Positions 9,409 to 19,496 of a stretch of DNA of 64,000 bases are shown one piece after another (position 1 is the stretch's first letter; each line of letters opens with the position of its first letter). The notes under the pieces are model-generated. The model made no database searches. It was given only the letters and a program-made list of their open reading frames with translations, and was not told the origin of the DNA. The position numbers and the translations under genes were made by a program. The DNA lies in contig NZ_MUBG01000001.1 in NCBI RefSeq assembly GCF_002022415.1, forward strand, positions 186,001 through 250,000, given 5' to 3'. Origin of the DNA: Bartonella sp. WD12.1 (lineage in GTDB: Bacteria > Pseudomonadota > Alphaproteobacteria > Rhizobiales > Rhizobiaceae).

Positions 9409-10708
9409 AGTTGTTTTTTTAGTTGTTGGGGTGTTGCTTAGCGCCAGCTCGATGATTGTGGTGCAATCTGTTTCTGCAAATAATGAAAATAATACTTATA
9501 AACAACTAGCTATATTTGGTGATATTTTTGAACGAGTGCGCGCCCAATATGTGACAGTTCCGGATGATAAAAAGCTTGTTGAAAATGCTATCAATGGTAT
9601 GCTCTCATCGCTTGATCCACATTCGTCTTATATGGATGCTGAGAAAGCTAAGGACATGAGGGATTCTACTAAAGGGGAATTTGGAGGTCTTGGTATTGAG
9701 GTGACTATGGAGAAAAACTTAATAAAAGTTGTGTCTCCGATAGATGATACACCTGCTTCAAAAGCAGGTATTTTAGCAGGGGATATTATTTCAAAAATTG
9801 ATGGCAAAGAAACGAACGGTCAAACATTAAGTGAAGCTGTCAATAAAATGCGAGGTGCCGTTGGAACACCAATTACGCTGACAATTATTCGCTCTGGTGT
9901 TGATGAACCGTTAGAGATTAAGATTGTTCGTGATATCATAAAGGTAAAAGCAGTAAAATATCGTATTGAAAATGATATTGGTTATTTAAGACTCATTCAG
10001 TTTAGTGAACAAACTTTTGTTAATCTTAAAGCTGCAATTAAAGATATTCAGTCTAAAATTCCTCAAGATAATTTAAAGGGGTATGTTCTTGATTTACGGC
10101 TTAATCCTGGTGGTTTATTAGATCAGGCTGTAAATGTTTCAGATGCTTTTCTCAATAAAGGTGAGATTGTATCAACACGTGGTCGTAAAAAAAGTGACGT
10201 AATGAGGTTTGATGCTAAACAAGGTGATATAATTAATGGGAAGCCTCTTATTGTTCTCATTAATGGTGGTTCAGCTAGTGCTTCTGAAATTGTCGCAGGT
10301 GCTTTACAAGATCATCGTCGCGCTACAATTTTAGGAACACAGTCTTTTGGTAAAGGATCTGTTCAAACTATTATTCCTTTGGGTGAAAATGGTGCTTTAC
10401 GCTTAACGACAGCACTGTATTACACACCATCTGGTATATCAATTCAAGGAACCGGAATCACTCCAGATATTATTGTAGAGCAGCCATTGCCTGAGAAATA
10501 TAAGGGTTATAATGTAACACTTGGTGAATCTGAGTTAAAAGGGCATATTAAGGGCAAAAGGGAAAGTGATAAAGGGTCTGGTTCAGCTGCTTTTGTTCCG
10601 AAAGATCCTAAGGATGATGTTCAATTGAATCAGGCTTATAAACTTTTACGAGGTGAAATAGTGAATGCAGCATTTCCACCAGATCCTAATAAAGGTATTT
10701 TAAAGTAA
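9398..10708 (+). CDS. ctpA: Carboxy-terminal processing protease CtpA (S41)
   Basis: A 436-residue periplasmic serine protease. An N-terminal hydrophobic signal (residues 4-27) is followed by a PDZ domain (about 95-178, with GGLGIEV as ligand loop) and the S41 catalytic domain. The SASASE nucleophile motif is at 292-297 and the general base Lys319 is in FGKGSVQ. The C-terminal 60 residues are a charged, low-complexity tail typical of alphaproteobacterial CtpA. It trims C-termini of periplasmic substrates and, in relatives, controls peptidoglycan hydrolases, which fits its overlap with the EnvC-like gene upstream. AAAAGGGACC lies just before the start. Bartonella and Brucella CtpA homologues have been linked to envelope integrity. 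Confidence 0.95.
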   Translation: MIRKVVFLVVGVLLSASSMIVVQSVSANNENNTYKQLAIFGDIFERVRAQYVTVPDDKKLVENAINGMLSSLDPHSSYMDAEKAKDMRDSTKGEFGGLGIEVTMEKNLIKVVSPIDDTPASKAGILAGDIISKIDGKETNGQTLSEAVNKMRGAVGTPITLTIIRSGVDEPLEIKIVRDIIKVKAVKYRIENDIGYLRLIQFSEQTFVNLKAAIKDIQSKIPQDNLKGYVLDLRLNPGGLLDQAVNVSDAFLNKGEIVSTRGRKKSDVMRFDAKQGDIINGKPLIVLINGGSASASEIVAGALQDHRRATILGTQSFGKGSVQTIIPLGENGALRLTTALYYTPSGISIQGTGITPDIIVEQPLPEKYKGYNVTLGESELKGHIKGKRESDKGSGSAAFVPKDPKDDVQLNQAYKLLRGEIVNAAFPPDPNKGILK

Positions 10709-10767
10709 CAATAAATATTTATAATCCACACTTTTATATGAGTTATGCTCTTTTAAGAGGTTATTCA

Positions 10768-11289
10768 ATGGATACAATTGTAGATTTCAAAGCTCTTCCT
10801 TATCGGAAAGGCGTTGGAATGCTTGTATTTAATCGTGAAGGTAAGGTTTGGATAGGGCGCCGTTTGATGACCTTTGCTTATGCAAACACTGATGTATCTA
10901 AACTTTGGCAGTTACCTCAAGGGGGGATTGATGAAGGCGAAAATCCATTAGATGCTGCACGGCGTGAACTTTATGAAGAAACAGGTATCCAATCGATAAA
11001 GTTAATTAAAGAAGCGCAAGATTGGTTCTATTACGATTTTCCACAAGAACTTGTTGGGCACGTATTGGGTAGTAAATATCGTGGACAAACACAAAAATGG
11101 TTTGCTTTTCAGTTTATAGGAGAAAATTCTGAAATTGCAATTAATCCTCCACCTGATGGTAATAAAGCAGAGTTTAACCAGTGGAAATGGGTTAATTTAG
11201 AAGAACTTCCATCACTTGTTATTTCTTTTAAGAAACATGTCTATATGCAAGTTATTAATGAGTTTCAAAATAGTTTTAGATATTTATAA
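10768..11289 (+). CDS. rppH: RNA pyrophosphohydrolase RppH / invasion protein IalA
   Basis: A 173-residue Nudix hydrolase. The Nudix box runs over residues 52-74 (GGIDEGENP then RELYEETGI), with the RppH-typical WQLPQGG just before it. In Bartonella this protein is IalA, shown to hydrolyse dinucleoside polyphosphates; in other bacteria it removes pyrophosphate from mRNA 5' ends. ATG 10768 has AGAGG (10756-10760) at good spacing; an upstream in-frame ATG at 10738 would add ten residues without a site. It precedes ialB, forming the known ialAB locus. A G6 run (10921-10926) codes Gly-Gly within the Nudix box and is in frame. Confidence 0.95.
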   Translation: MDTIVDFKALPYRKGVGMLVFNREGKVWIGRRLMTFAYANTDVSKLWQLPQGGIDEGENPLDAARRELYEETGIQSIKLIKEAQDWFYYDFPQELVGHVLGSKYRGQTQKWFAFQFIGENSEIAINPPPDGNKAEFNQWKWVNLEELPSLVISFKKHVYMQVINEFQNSFRYL

Positions 11290-11395
11290 ATGTATGATTA
11301 CAAAAAGTTATTGTCTCGTTGAAATACTTTAGTATCATACACCGCTATTAGAAGTAGTTGAAATGATTCTATTTATGTGAGGAACTGAGTATAAG

Positions 11396-11953
11396 ATGAA
11401 AAAATTACTAAATTTCTTTGTAATTTCTGCGTTATTAAGTATTTCTCCTGTAGCATTTGCCCAGAATTCAAAGCCAATTGCTAAGCCTTCTGTAACTACG
11501 TTGCCAAATGGTGCTTCTTCGTTAACAGAGACGTATGATTTGTGGAGCGTTAACTGTGGTATACAGGAGGGAAAGAAAGTTTGTTTCATGCTCCGTCAGG
11601 AAGTTAATGACCAGAATCGTGTTGTAGTAGCTATGAATGTTATGCTCGATGCTGATGATGTTGTGTCTGGAAATTTGACGGTTCCTTTTGGTATTTTAGT
11701 TTCTAAACCCATTCGTTTAAATGTAGATGATTCAAAAACTGTTATTGAAACTGGTGTTCGGACTTGTGTACCAGCAGGTTGTGTTGTTCCAATAATTTTT
11801 GATAAAAGTTTTGTAGCAGCTTTACGCAGTGGAAAGCAGCTGAAATTATCTATGACGGTTGCTGCTCCAGGCGAGCCACCTTTAAATGATTTATTCGTTC
11901 AACTGAATGGTTTTGGTGACGCACTTAATCGTTTAATCGTCTTGCAAAAATAA
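11396..11953 (+). CDS. ialB: Invasion-associated locus B protein IalB
   Basis: A 185-residue secreted protein: signal peptide (residues 1-22, cleavage after AFA) followed by the IalB domain with four cysteines (VNCG, KVCF, RTCVPAGC) likely forming two disulphides, and the GFGDALNRL end. In Bartonella bacilliformis IalB is associated with erythrocyte invasion and membrane localisation; the molecular function remains unclear. It lies 106 bases after ialA with its own TGAGGAACTGAG region upstream, and a strong terminator follows at 11970-11994. The other IalB-family gene in this window (489-1061) shows the paralogue expansion seen in the genus. Confidence 0.95.
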   Translation: MKKLLNFFVISALLSISPVAFAQNSKPIAKPSVTTLPNGASSLTETYDLWSVNCGIQEGKKVCFMLRQEVNDQNRVVVAMNVMLDADDVVSGNLTVPFGILVSKPIRLNVDDSKTVIETGVRTCVPAGCVVPIIFDKSFVAALRSGKQLKLSMTVAAPGEPPLNDLFVQLNGFGDALNRLIVLQK

Positions 11954-11969
11954 TTTTCTTATCAAAGAG

Positions 11970-11994
11970 AAAACGGCCTTTTTAGGCCGTTTTT
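11970..11994 (+). terminator. Rho-independent terminator of ialB
   Basis: A perfect stem AAACGGCCT / AGGCCGTTT (11971-11979 and 11984-11992) with a TTTT loop runs directly into a T tract, 17 bases after the ialB stop. It ends the ialA-ialB transcription unit. Confidence 0.92.
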
Positions 11995-12294
11995 AATTGA
12001 AAAACAGTTTTTTGTAGAAAAAAGAACTGAAGTTATTTGGTTAGTTAAGTGGCAGGCAATCGAGAAGTTTTTAGGGTTCCTTTTAATTTAATTTTACTCC
12101 TATTTAAAACTGGCTATTATCTTATCTAATATTTGTTGTTTAGTTTTATTATATGGTATGTATTTAACGATTAAGCTGCTTAATCATTCTTTTTGTGAAA
12201 AAAGGGCTTAATTGTAGAGCCATTTTGATAGGTTTGTTAGCATGAATGCACTATATATGATCTTTTATTCTATTGGTTGGTAAAGGAATAAAGA
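11995..12294. other. AT-rich spacer between ialB terminator and yggT
   Basis: No gene on either strand. The end of the spacer should hold the promoter for the YggT gene, whose ribosome site is GGTAAAGGAATA just before 12295; no clear -35/-10 pair was identified. Confidence 0.5.
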
Positions 12295-12588
12295 ATGATC
12301 TATGCATTGCTTCAAGTAATTGATCTTATTCTCAGTATTTATGTTGCTATTTTGATAGCCAATGTTGTCTTTTCCTGGCTTTGTGCATTTAATATCGTAA
12401 ACATGCGTAATCCCTTTGTTATGATGATAGGGAATTTTCTTTATAGTGCTACAGAGCCGATTTTAAGGCGTATCCGGTATTTTTTGCCAAATCTTGGAGC
12501 AGTGGATATTTCACCTCTTATAGTATTTCTGATTATTTATTTTATTCGTATTTTTATGTGGCGAGCTTATGTAGGTTTATTCTTATAA
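12295..12588 (+). CDS. YggT family integral membrane protein
   Basis: A 97-residue protein with two hydrophobic segments (about residues 3-30 and 68-95) and the YggT hallmark [24 protein letters not shown] split across the central loop, followed by [15 protein letters not shown]. Members sit in the inner membrane; roles proposed include osmotic tolerance and shape or division, without a settled biochemical activity. AAAGGAATAAAG precedes the start. It is followed after 30 bases by a DUF167 gene, a pairing (YggT-YggU) common in proteobacteria. Confidence 0.9.
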   Translation: MIYALLQVIDLILSIYVAILIANVVFSWLCAFNIVNMRNPFVMMIGNFLYSATEPILRRIRYFLPNLGAVDISPLIVFLIIYFIRIFMWRAYVGLFL

Positions 12589-12618
12589 ATATGAGAATAT
12601 TACACCAGATAGATAACA

Positions 12619-12945
12619 ATGCTGTACCGTATTGATGACAGTGGCTTAATTTTATTCGTGCGTTTAATTCCCAGAGCTTCAATGGATAGTATAGTAGGGG
12701 TTGAGAGTAGAGATGGTGAAACGCAGCATTTAGTTATACGTCTTCGTGCTGTTCCTGAAGATGGCAAGGCAAACAAAGCATTAATTAAATTTTTAGCAAG
12801 GCAATGGAAAATACCGTCTTCTTATATTTCTCTTAAAAGTGGTATAACATCACGTTATAAACAGCTTTGTTTTTCAGGGTATATAGAAGAACTTGAACAG
12901 AAATTGCAACTTATGAGCAATATGCATTCACAAAGATGTAAATAA
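12619..12945 (+). CDS. DUF167 (YggU) family protein
   Basis: A 108-residue small alpha/beta protein of the DUF167/YggU family. It shows VRLIPRASMDSIVGV near residues 14-28 and the signature RLRAVPEDGKANKALIKFLA (about 47-66), then ISLKSGITSRYKQL. Function is unknown across the family. It is probably co-transcribed with the YggT gene upstream and ends at a hairpin terminator shared with the convergent ppa gene. Confidence 0.92.
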   Translation: MLYRIDDSGLILFVRLIPRASMDSIVGVESRDGETQHLVIRLRAVPEDGKANKALIKFLARQWKIPSSYISLKSGITSRYKQLCFSGYIEELEQKLQLMSNMHSQRCK

Positions 12946-12952
12946 AAACTGT

Positions 12953-12983
12953 AAAGCCTGTTTGAACAACAGGCTTTGATTTG
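12953..12983. terminator. Hairpin between convergent DUF167 gene and ppa, likely bidirectional
   Basis: A 10-base-pair stem AAAGCCTGTT / AACAGGCTTT (12953-12962 and 12968-12977) with a 5-base loop lies between the plus-strand DUF167 stop (12945) and the minus-strand ppa stop (13000). On the plus strand it is followed by GATTTGTT; on the minus strand by ACAGTTTTTATTT, so it may stop both transcripts. Confidence 0.78.
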
Positions 12984-12999
12984 TTAGAGTTAGTCTATT

Positions 13000-13530
13000 C
13001 TATTCCTTTGTTGCTTTTGCAATAGCTTCCTTAATCAATTCACGTGCAAAATTTTTGTCACGCCAACCTTCAATTTTAACCCATTTTTCAGGTTCAAGAT
13101 CCTTATAATGCTTAAAGAAATGTTCAATCTGCTTTAATGTGATTTTGGGAAGATCTGTATAATCATGAACATCAACATATCGTTGTGTTAATTTTGGGGC
13201 AGGGACAGCAATGATTTTTTCATCTTTACCACCATCATCTTCCATAATTAGGGCCCCGATTGGGCAAACATTGATGACACAACCAGGCATAAGTGGACGA
13301 GTGTTACAAATAAGAACGTCAAGTGGATCACCATCTTCTGAAAGTGTATGTGGGATGAAGCCATAATTACCGGGATAGACCATAGGTGTATAGAGGAAGC
13401 GATCAACAAATAATAATCCAGATTTTTTATCCATCTCATATTTTATTGGTTGGCCACCAACAGACACTTCAATAATAACATTAATATCTTCTGGTGGATT
13501 ATTGCCAATAGGGATCTCTTTAATATTCAT
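13000..13530 (-). CDS. ppa: Inorganic pyrophosphatase (family I)
   Basis: A 176-residue cytoplasmic enzyme that hydrolyses pyrophosphate to two phosphates and pulls forward nucleic acid and activation reactions. Family I features are [20 protein letters not shown] in pieces (about residues 43-62), the metal-binding DGDPLDVLI (signature DxDPxDV), [14 protein letters not shown] and KKYK-like [14 protein letters not shown]. Length is typical of the bacterial form. AAAGGATATTTACA precedes the start on the minus strand. It is followed upstream by typA in the same orientation. Confidence 0.96.
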   Translation of the reverse strand: MNIKEIPIGNNPPEDINVIIEVSVGGQPIKYEMDKKSGLLFVDRFLYTPMVYPGNYGFIPHTLSEDGDPLDVLICNTRPLMPGCVINVCPIGALIMEDDGGKDEKIIAVPAPKLTQRYVDVHDYTDLPKITLKQIEHFFKHYKDLEPEKWVKIEGWRDKNFARELIKEAIAKATKE

Positions 13531-13597
13531 TGTAAATATCCTTTCCGGAGTGAAATCACACTAAATGCACTAGAATATTTGGCTAAAAAAGTTATAG

Positions 13598-15424
13598 TCA
13601 GGTTGAAATTGGTGAACGTGTTTTTTCAAAGCGCTTGCGTTCATTTGGGTCTAAATAGAGTTTACGTAGACGAATATTTTTAGGGGTCACTTCAACAAGT
13701 TCATCATCTTGTATCCACGATAATGCACGTTCTAATGTCATTTTAATTGGAGAGGTCAATTTTACAGCTTCATCTTTACCAGAAGCGCGCATATTGGTTA
13801 GCTTTTTTCCTTTTAAAACATTCACTTCTAAATCATTATCGCGTGAATGGATACCAATAATCATGCCTTGATAGACTTTAGCACCAGCATCGATCACCAT
13901 AGGTCCTCGATCTTCAAGGTTAAAAAGTGCATAAGCAACAGCTTCACCATTATCGTTTGAAATCATCACGCCATTAGTACGGCCATTGATATCACCTTTA
14001 TAAGGTTCGTAAGAATGGAAGAGGCGATTCATAATCGCTGTACCACGTGTATCGGTTAACAGTTCGGATTGGTAACCAATAAGTCCACGAGTTGGTGCAT
14101 GAAAGACAAGGCGTACACGATTACCACCAGATGGACGTAATTCAATCATGTCTCCTTTGCGCTCTGACATTTTTTGAACAACAGTTCCGGAATATTCCTC
14201 ATCAACATCGATCACGACTTCTTCGATTGGTTCAAGAGTTATTCCATTTTCATCCTTCTGCATAACTACACGTGGGCGTGAAACACTGAGCTCGAATCCT
14301 TCTCTGCGCATGTTTTCGATCAGTACTGCAAGTTGTAATTCTCCTCGTCCTGAAACATAGAAAGAATCTTTATCGGTTGATTCCTCAATTTTAAGGGCTA
14401 CATTACCTTCCGCTTCCTTCAACAAACGATCACGGATAACGCGGCTTGTCACTTTATCTCCTTCAGTACCAGCAAGGGGGCTATCGTTCACCAAAAAACT
14501 CATGGTCACAGTAGGAGGATCAATGGGTTGAGCAGTGAGTGGTTCATTGATGGTGGGGTCACAGAAAGTATCAGCAACAGTGCCTTTTTGTAGACCAGCA
14601 ATTGCTACAATATCACCGGCAATGCTTTCTTCAATTGGCTGTCGTTCTAATCCACGAAATGCCAAAATTTTTGAAATACGTCCAGTTTCTAAAAGCGTTC
14701 CATTTTGTCCAAGAACCTTAACACTTTGATTGGGTTTAATAGAACCCGAATGAATTCGACCTGTGATGATTCGACCTAAAAACGGATCTGCTTCAAGAAT
14801 AGTGCCAATCATACGAAATGGTCCTTCCGCTACAGTAGGTTCAGGCACATGGCGGATCACAAGATCAAATAAGGAACTCAGTCCTTGATCTTTTGGTCCT
14901 TCAGGAGTTTCAGCCATCCATCCATCGCGACCTGATCCATAAAGAATAGGAAAATCAAGCTGTTCATCAGTTGCATTAAGAGCTACAAAAAGGTCAAAAA
15001 CTTCATTAATAACTTCATCAGCACGCGCATCAGATCGATCAATTTTATTGATAACAACAATAGGGCGTAATCCTACTTTTAATGCTTTCCCAACGACAAA
15101 TTTAGTTTGCGGCATAGGGCCTTCAGCTGCATCAACAAGCAAAATTGCTCCATCTACCATATTGAGAATACGCTCGACTTCTCCACCAAAATCAGCGTGA
15201 CCAGGGGTATCAACAATATTAATTCGGGTATCTTTCCAAACAACCGATGTCGCTTTTGCTAGTATTGTAATACCGCGTTCTTTTTCAATATCATTTGAAT
15301 CCATCATACGCTCACTGGTGCGCTGATTATCGCGGAAATTTCCTGATTGTTTGAGAAGTTCGTCCACAAGTGTTGTTTTACCATGGTCGACATGGGCAAT
15401 AATGGCAATATTACGCAATTGCAT
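13598..15424 (-). CDS. typA: Translational GTPase TypA/BipA
   Basis: A 608-residue ribosome-binding GTPase of the EF-G superfamily. G1 [10 protein letters not shown] (residues 10-19), G2 RGITI, G3 [14 protein letters not shown] and G4 NKIDR are all present, followed by domain II, EF-G-like domains III and V, and the BipA C-terminal domain. It assists 50S assembly and adaptation to cold and other stresses. Full length compared with the family (about 605-610). It sits alone between mgtE and ppa, with a 287-base spacer on its 5' side that holds its promoter. Confidence 0.96.
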   Translation of the reverse strand: MQLRNIAIIAHVDHGKTTLVDELLKQSGNFRDNQRTSERMMDSNDIEKERGITILAKATSVVWKDTRINIVDTPGHADFGGEVERILNMVDGAILLVDAAEGPMPQTKFVVGKALKVGLRPIVVINKIDRSDARADEVINEVFDLFVALNATDEQLDFPILYGSGRDGWMAETPEGPKDQGLSSLFDLVIRHVPEPTVAEGPFRMIGTILEADPFLGRIITGRIHSGSIKPNQSVKVLGQNGTLLETGRISKILAFRGLERQPIEESIAGDIVAIAGLQKGTVADTFCDPTINEPLTAQPIDPPTVTMSFLVNDSPLAGTEGDKVTSRVIRDRLLKEAEGNVALKIEESTDKDSFYVSGRGELQLAVLIENMRREGFELSVSRPRVVMQKDENGITLEPIEEVVIDVDEEYSGTVVQKMSERKGDMIELRPSGGNRVRLVFHAPTRGLIGYQSELLTDTRGTAIMNRLFHSYEPYKGDINGRTNGVMISNDNGEAVAYALFNLEDRGPMVIDAGAKVYQGMIIGIHSRDNDLEVNVLKGKKLTNMRASGKDEAVKLTSPIKMTLERALSWIQDDELVEVTPKNIRLRKLYLDPNERKRFEKTRSPIST

Positions 15425-15646
15425 AAATTTTCTTCTTTTCGTTTAATGAAATTTCATTTGAGGCAAAGTTTTTGTATTTTTAACTTTGCAGTTTGAAGCC
15501 TTTTACAGTTTTTTTTATACTTTTGGAAGAGGAGAACTGTTTTTATAGAGAAGTAGTTGAGAAGATTTCTACAATTTTAAGCGAGAATGCCCAAAAACAC
15601 TTTTTTATAAGATGGGCATTTATATAGCATGTACAAAGAATAAATA

Positions 15647-15663
15647 ACGCAATCTAATTGCGT
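15647..15663 (-). terminator. Possible terminator of mgtE
   Basis: A 7-base-pair stem ACGCAAT / ATTGCGT with a 3-base loop lies about 50 bases after the mgtE stop. On the minus strand it is followed by TATTTATTCTTT, an interrupted T-rich run, so termination strength is uncertain. A second weaker hairpin (AATGCCC / GGGCATT, 15586-15620) lies further on. Confidence 0.4.
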
Positions 15664-15711
15664 CATAGAAGGGTTTTAAGGTTGTTTTGGGTATGCTTTT
15701 GTCTTCTTATT

Positions 15712-17088
15712 TTAAAGTAAAATTCCAGATAAAATAAGAGAAGCAACAGAGAAATAGATTACAATACCTGTGACATCTACTAAGGTTGCTACTAAGGGAG
15801 CTGAAGCACTTGCTGGATCAAATTTTAAACGTTTAAGAATAAAAGGCAGCATGGAACCAGACAAGGAACCAAATGTAACGATTCCAACCAAAGTTGCACC
15901 CACTGTTATAGCAATGAAAATCCAATGTTCACCGTAGTTATAGATGCCCAGTTGTTGCCAGATAACAATGCGCATTATTCCAATAATTCCAAGTAAAAAG
16001 CCAAGAGACATTCCTGCTGGGATCTCGCGAAGGATGACTCTCCACCAGTCCTTAAGTGTAAGTTCACGTAAAGCTAATGCACGAAGAATAAGTGATGTTG
16101 CTTGTGAGCCAGAGTTTCCTCCTGAACTCATAATAAGGGGAATGAATAGTGTAAGGGTGATAACTTTTTCAATCTCTGCTTCGAAATATTGCATAGCGCT
16201 GGCTGTTAACATTTCACCAAGAAAAAGCAACGCCAGCCAGCCACCACGTTTTTTCATCATTCCAAGAAAATTTATCTGCATATATGGTTTATCTAGAGCT
16301 TCCATACCCCCAAATTTATAAGCATCTTCACTCATTTCATCAACCATAGTATCAAGCACATCATCAACTGTTACAATGCCAATAACATGGTTACTGTCAT
16401 CAATAACTGGCACAGAGAGAAGGTCATGGCGCTGGAAAAGGCGAGCAATATCTTCATGGTCTGTAAAAGGTGATATTGTGATAGGTGTATCATGTGTAGA
16501 GACATTGAGAATTTGATCATCGGGTGAGGCAAGAATAAGATTTCGTAACGAAACAGCTTTAAGAAGTACACCTGTTTTGGGATCAATGACATAGCTTGTG
16601 TAAACTGTTTCACGTGTTCGTTCAACGTCACGAATGTGATCTAGAGTTTTTTTGACAGTCCAATCCGCTGGGATAGCGATAAACTCTGTTGTCATTAATG
16701 CACCAGCTGTATGATTAGGATAACTGGTGAGTTTTTTAAGTTCGGTTCGAGTTAAGGGTTTCAACAAGGCGTAAAGCCGTGTACGGGTCTTTCTATCCAT
16801 TTCTTGAAAAACGTCTGCAGCAGCATCTGCAGACATACCCTCAAGAATTTCAACAGAACGATTAGTAGGTAGAAGTTCAAGAATAGCTGCTGGTTGTTCG
16901 AGTTCTGGTTTATCAAAGAGCTCAATAGCATAATCAAGAGGTAAAAGACTAAAAACAGTCACGCGTTCCATAATATCTAGATCGTTGATTATATCAATTG
17001 AATCAGCAAAATGACGGTTTTTTAATTCTTCAGCGAGAGTTTCAGGAGAAAGGTTTTTAAAGTCGAAGGTTGTTTTTATTTCAGTCAT
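15712..17088 (-). CDS. mgtE: Magnesium transporter MgtE
   Basis: A 458-residue Mg2+ channel/transporter. The cytosolic N domain with superhelical repeats occupies about residues 15-135, a CBS pair about 140-255 (VIDPKTG, IGIVTVDDVLD) and five transmembrane helices about 285-455, including the MgtE signature GNSGSQATSLILRAL. In the family the N and CBS domains sense internal Mg2+ and close the pore. ATG 17088 has GGAAGGCG upstream and gives a normal length; the frame is open to 17241, which would add an unsupported 51-residue leader. There is a long 5' region (17089-17431) shared with the divergent dcp gene; no known Mg2+ riboswitch fold was recognised. Confidence 0.95.
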   Translation of the reverse strand: MTEIKTTFDFKNLSPETLAEELKNRHFADSIDIINDLDIMERVTVFSLLPLDYAIELFDKPELEQPAAILELLPTNRSVEILEGMSADAAADVFQEMDRKTRTRLYALLKPLTRTELKKLTSYPNHTAGALMTTEFIAIPADWTVKKTLDHIRDVERTRETVYTSYVIDPKTGVLLKAVSLRNLILASPDDQILNVSTHDTPITISPFTDHEDIARLFQRHDLLSVPVIDDSNHVIGIVTVDDVLDTMVDEMSEDAYKFGGMEALDKPYMQINFLGMMKKRGGWLALLFLGEMLTASAMQYFEAEIEKVITLTLFIPLIMSSGGNSGSQATSLILRALALRELTLKDWWRVILREIPAGMSLGFLLGIIGIMRIVIWQQLGIYNYGEHWIFIAITVGATLVGIVTFGSLSGSMLPFILKRLKFDPASASAPLVATLVDVTGIVIYFSVASLILSGILL

Positions 17089-17431
17089 GGTAAAGCGCCT
17101 TCCAAAATTATAAGATTCAGGTATATGGATAGGATCAATCAAAGTGATAGAAAACTTAGAAACATCTCTCTGAATTGTTTTTGAGATTGTGAATATTTTA
17201 AATAAAGTCAAGGATAGATCACAGTCTATAAACAATTTCATTTTTCAAATAAATGGAGCTTGTTTGTTTTTATGTATCCTATAATAAAATAGTTTTTTGC
17301 TTTTTTATTTTTTCTATCAAAATATAGATTTAAAAATTTGTTTCAGGGCATACTCGATAATTCTTCCAAGATAGTTTGTATGCTGGAAGTAATCATTTTG
17401 TTTTAAAGCGTATAGTGGAGGCATAGATATT
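17089..17431. other. Divergent spacer between mgtE and dcp
   Basis: About 340 bases containing the promoters of both genes. On the minus strand the mgtE frame is open through the first 150 bases, but without a better start. Nothing else was recognised. Confidence 0.5.
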
Positions 17432-19456
17432 ATGACAAAAACAGCAGTTTTAGATTGGAACGGATTTTCAGGACTTCCCGATTTTGCCTCAATAAGTGAC
17501 GATGATTTTAAACCCGCTTTTGAACAAGCTCTTAAAGAAGCCGAAAAAGAAGTAGAGGCAATTGCATCTGTGGAAGAACCTCCAACACTTGAGAATTTTT
17601 TGCAGCCTTTTGAGCTTTTTGGCAAGGCACTTGATCGTATATGTTCAATATTTTTCTTACGTTCAGGCGCGCATAGCAATGTGTTGATTCAGAAGTTAGA
17701 ACAAGAATTTACTGTACAACTATCTCGTTATTTTTCGAAAGTTATGATGGATGCGAGGATATTTGTAAAGATGGATACACTGTATATACAGTCGCAGCAG
17801 GGTATGTATAACAGTGAAACAAAGCGCGTAATTGAATTATGGTGGAAGAAGTTTATTCGTAACGGTGCAAAACTTGATGCACAAGGTAAGAAACGTCTTG
17901 TCGAAATCAATGAAAAACTTGCTCTTTTAGGCACTACTTTTGGTCAACATGTATTAAAAGATGAAGCTGAATGGATTTTGTTTTTAGAACAAACAGATTT
18001 GTCTGGTTTATCTGATGATCTTATTGCTTCGATGAAGGAAATTGCTCGCGAAAAAGGTCATGAAGGATTTTATGCATTAACATTAGCACGTTCGATTGTT
18101 GAACCTTTTTTAAAGTTATCTAATCGCCGTGATTTGCGTGAAATAGCATTTCAAGCTTGGTCTAAACGTGGTGAAAATAATGATGATAATGATAATCGAG
18201 CGATTATTGTAGAAATGATCACGCTTCGGAATGAAAAAGCCAAATTGCTGGGATATGAATCTTTTGCAGATTTAAAACTTGATAATACCATGGCCAAGAG
18301 TGTTAATTCAGTTATGAATTTGCTCATGCCTATATGGGAACGAGCAAAAGTTAGGGCTGCTAGTGAACAGACTGAATTACAAAATTTAGCAAAAAATCTA
18401 GGAAGCAATGAGCCCTTAGCAGCTTGGGATTGGCGTTATTATGCTGAAAAATTACGTACTGAAAAATTTTCTTTTAATGAAGCTGAGGTTAAACAATATT
18501 TTCAGCTAGATCGTATGATTGAAGCGGCTTTTGCAGTGGCAAAGAAGCTCTTTGGAATTTCATTTGAAGAAAAAACAACTGTCGCACTTTGGCATCCTGA
18601 TGTGCGTTTATGGGAGGTTAAACATTCTGATGGTAGTTTACTTGGGCATTTTATTGGCGATTATTTTGCACGTTCTTCAAAACGATCTGGCGCATGGATG
18701 AGTCAGCTGCAGTCACAGCATAAATTGAATGGTGGACAAAAACCGATCATTTATAATATTTGCAATTTTGCAAAGCTTCCTAAAGGGGATGCTGCTCTTT
18801 TGTCGCTAGATGATGCACGTACACTTTTTCATGAATTTGGACACGCCTTACATGGTTTGCTTTCTGATGTAACATGGCCATCCGTGGCAGGAACATCGGT
18901 TTCGCGTGATTTTGTTGAACTTCCTTCTCAACTTTATGAGCATTGGTTGACTGTACCAGAGGTGCTAAAATCTTATGCTACGCACGTAAAAACAGGTATT
19001 CCCATGCCACAAACTTTGCTGGATAAGATTATGTCAGCACAGACATTTAATGCTGGCTTTTGTGCTGTTGAATATATTTCATCGGCTTTAATAGATATCG
19101 CTTTTCATAAAGGAGTAGTAGTTTTTGACCCAATATTGTTTGAGTATAAGGAATTAGAAAAGTTAGAAATGCTTGACACAATTATTATGCGCCACCGTCC
19201 TCCACATTTTACACATGTGTTTTCAGGTGATAGTTATGCTGCTGGTTATTATTCTTATATGTGGTCGGAAGTGCTCGATGCTGATGCATTTCAAGCTTTT
19301 GAGGAAACTGGTGATGTTTTTAATCCAGAACTTGCTGGCCAATTGAAGCGTTTTATTTATTCTTCTGGGGGTAGTTGTGATCCAGAAGAGCTTTATAGAT
19401 CTTTTCGGGGAAGGTTACCTTCACCAGAAGCGATGATCAAAAAACGGGGGCTGTAA
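17432..19456 (+). CDS. dcp: M3 family metallopeptidase (peptidyl-dipeptidase Dcp / oligopeptidase A type)
   Basis: A 674-residue zinc peptidase of family M3 that cleaves short peptides, probably in the cytoplasm since no signal peptide is visible. The zinc motif HEFGHALHG starts at His467, with the third ligand Glu in the downstream SRDFVELPSQLYEHW segment. The C-terminal region contains the substrate-binding HRPPHFTHVFSG and YAAGYYSYMWSE motifs in register. Length (about 680) fits both Dcp and OpdA; the downstream motifs favour peptidyl-dipeptidase, but exo- versus endo-specificity cannot be decided. A hairpin with a T tract follows the stop. Confidence 0.9.
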   Translation: MTKTAVLDWNGFSGLPDFASISDDDFKPAFEQALKEAEKEVEAIASVEEPPTLENFLQPFELFGKALDRICSIFFLRSGAHSNVLIQKLEQEFTVQLSRYFSKVMMDARIFVKMDTLYIQSQQGMYNSETKRVIELWWKKFIRNGAKLDAQGKKRLVEINEKLALLGTTFGQHVLKDEAEWILFLEQTDLSGLSDDLIASMKEIAREKGHEGFYALTLARSIVEPFLKLSNRRDLREIAFQAWSKRGENNDDNDNRAIIVEMITLRNEKAKLLGYESFADLKLDNTMAKSVNSVMNLLMPIWERAKVRAASEQTELQNLAKNLGSNEPLAAWDWRYYAEKLRTEKFSFNEAEVKQYFQLDRMIEAAFAVAKKLFGISFEEKTTVALWHPDVRLWEVKHSDGSLLGHFIGDYFARSSKRSGAWMSQLQSQHKLNGGQKPIIYNICNFAKLPKGDAALLSLDDARTLFHEFGHALHGLLSDVTWPSVAGTSVSRDFVELPSQLYEHWLTVPEVLKSYATHVKTGIPMPQTLLDKIMSAQTFNAGFCAVEYISSALIDIAFHKGVVVFDPILFEYKELEKLEMLDTIIMRHRPPHFTHVFSGDSYAAGYYSYMWSEVLDADAFQAFEETGDVFNPELAGQLKRFIYSSGGSCDPEELYRSFRGRLPSPEAMIKKRGL

Positions 19457-19465
19457 ATCATACAT

Positions 19466-19496
19466 AATACAGGGTAGTCCATACTGTATTTTTTTA
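19466..19496 (+). terminator. Rho-independent terminator of dcp
   Basis: A stem AATACAG / CTGTATT (19466-19472 and 19484-19490) with an 11-base loop runs directly into a seven-T tract, 10 bases after the dcp stop. Confidence 0.6.

Noticed and set aside
17089..17241. 51-residue N-terminal extension of MgtE
   Set aside because: No ribosome site at the upstream start, not like the family N-terminus, and ATG 17088 has a good site and normal length.
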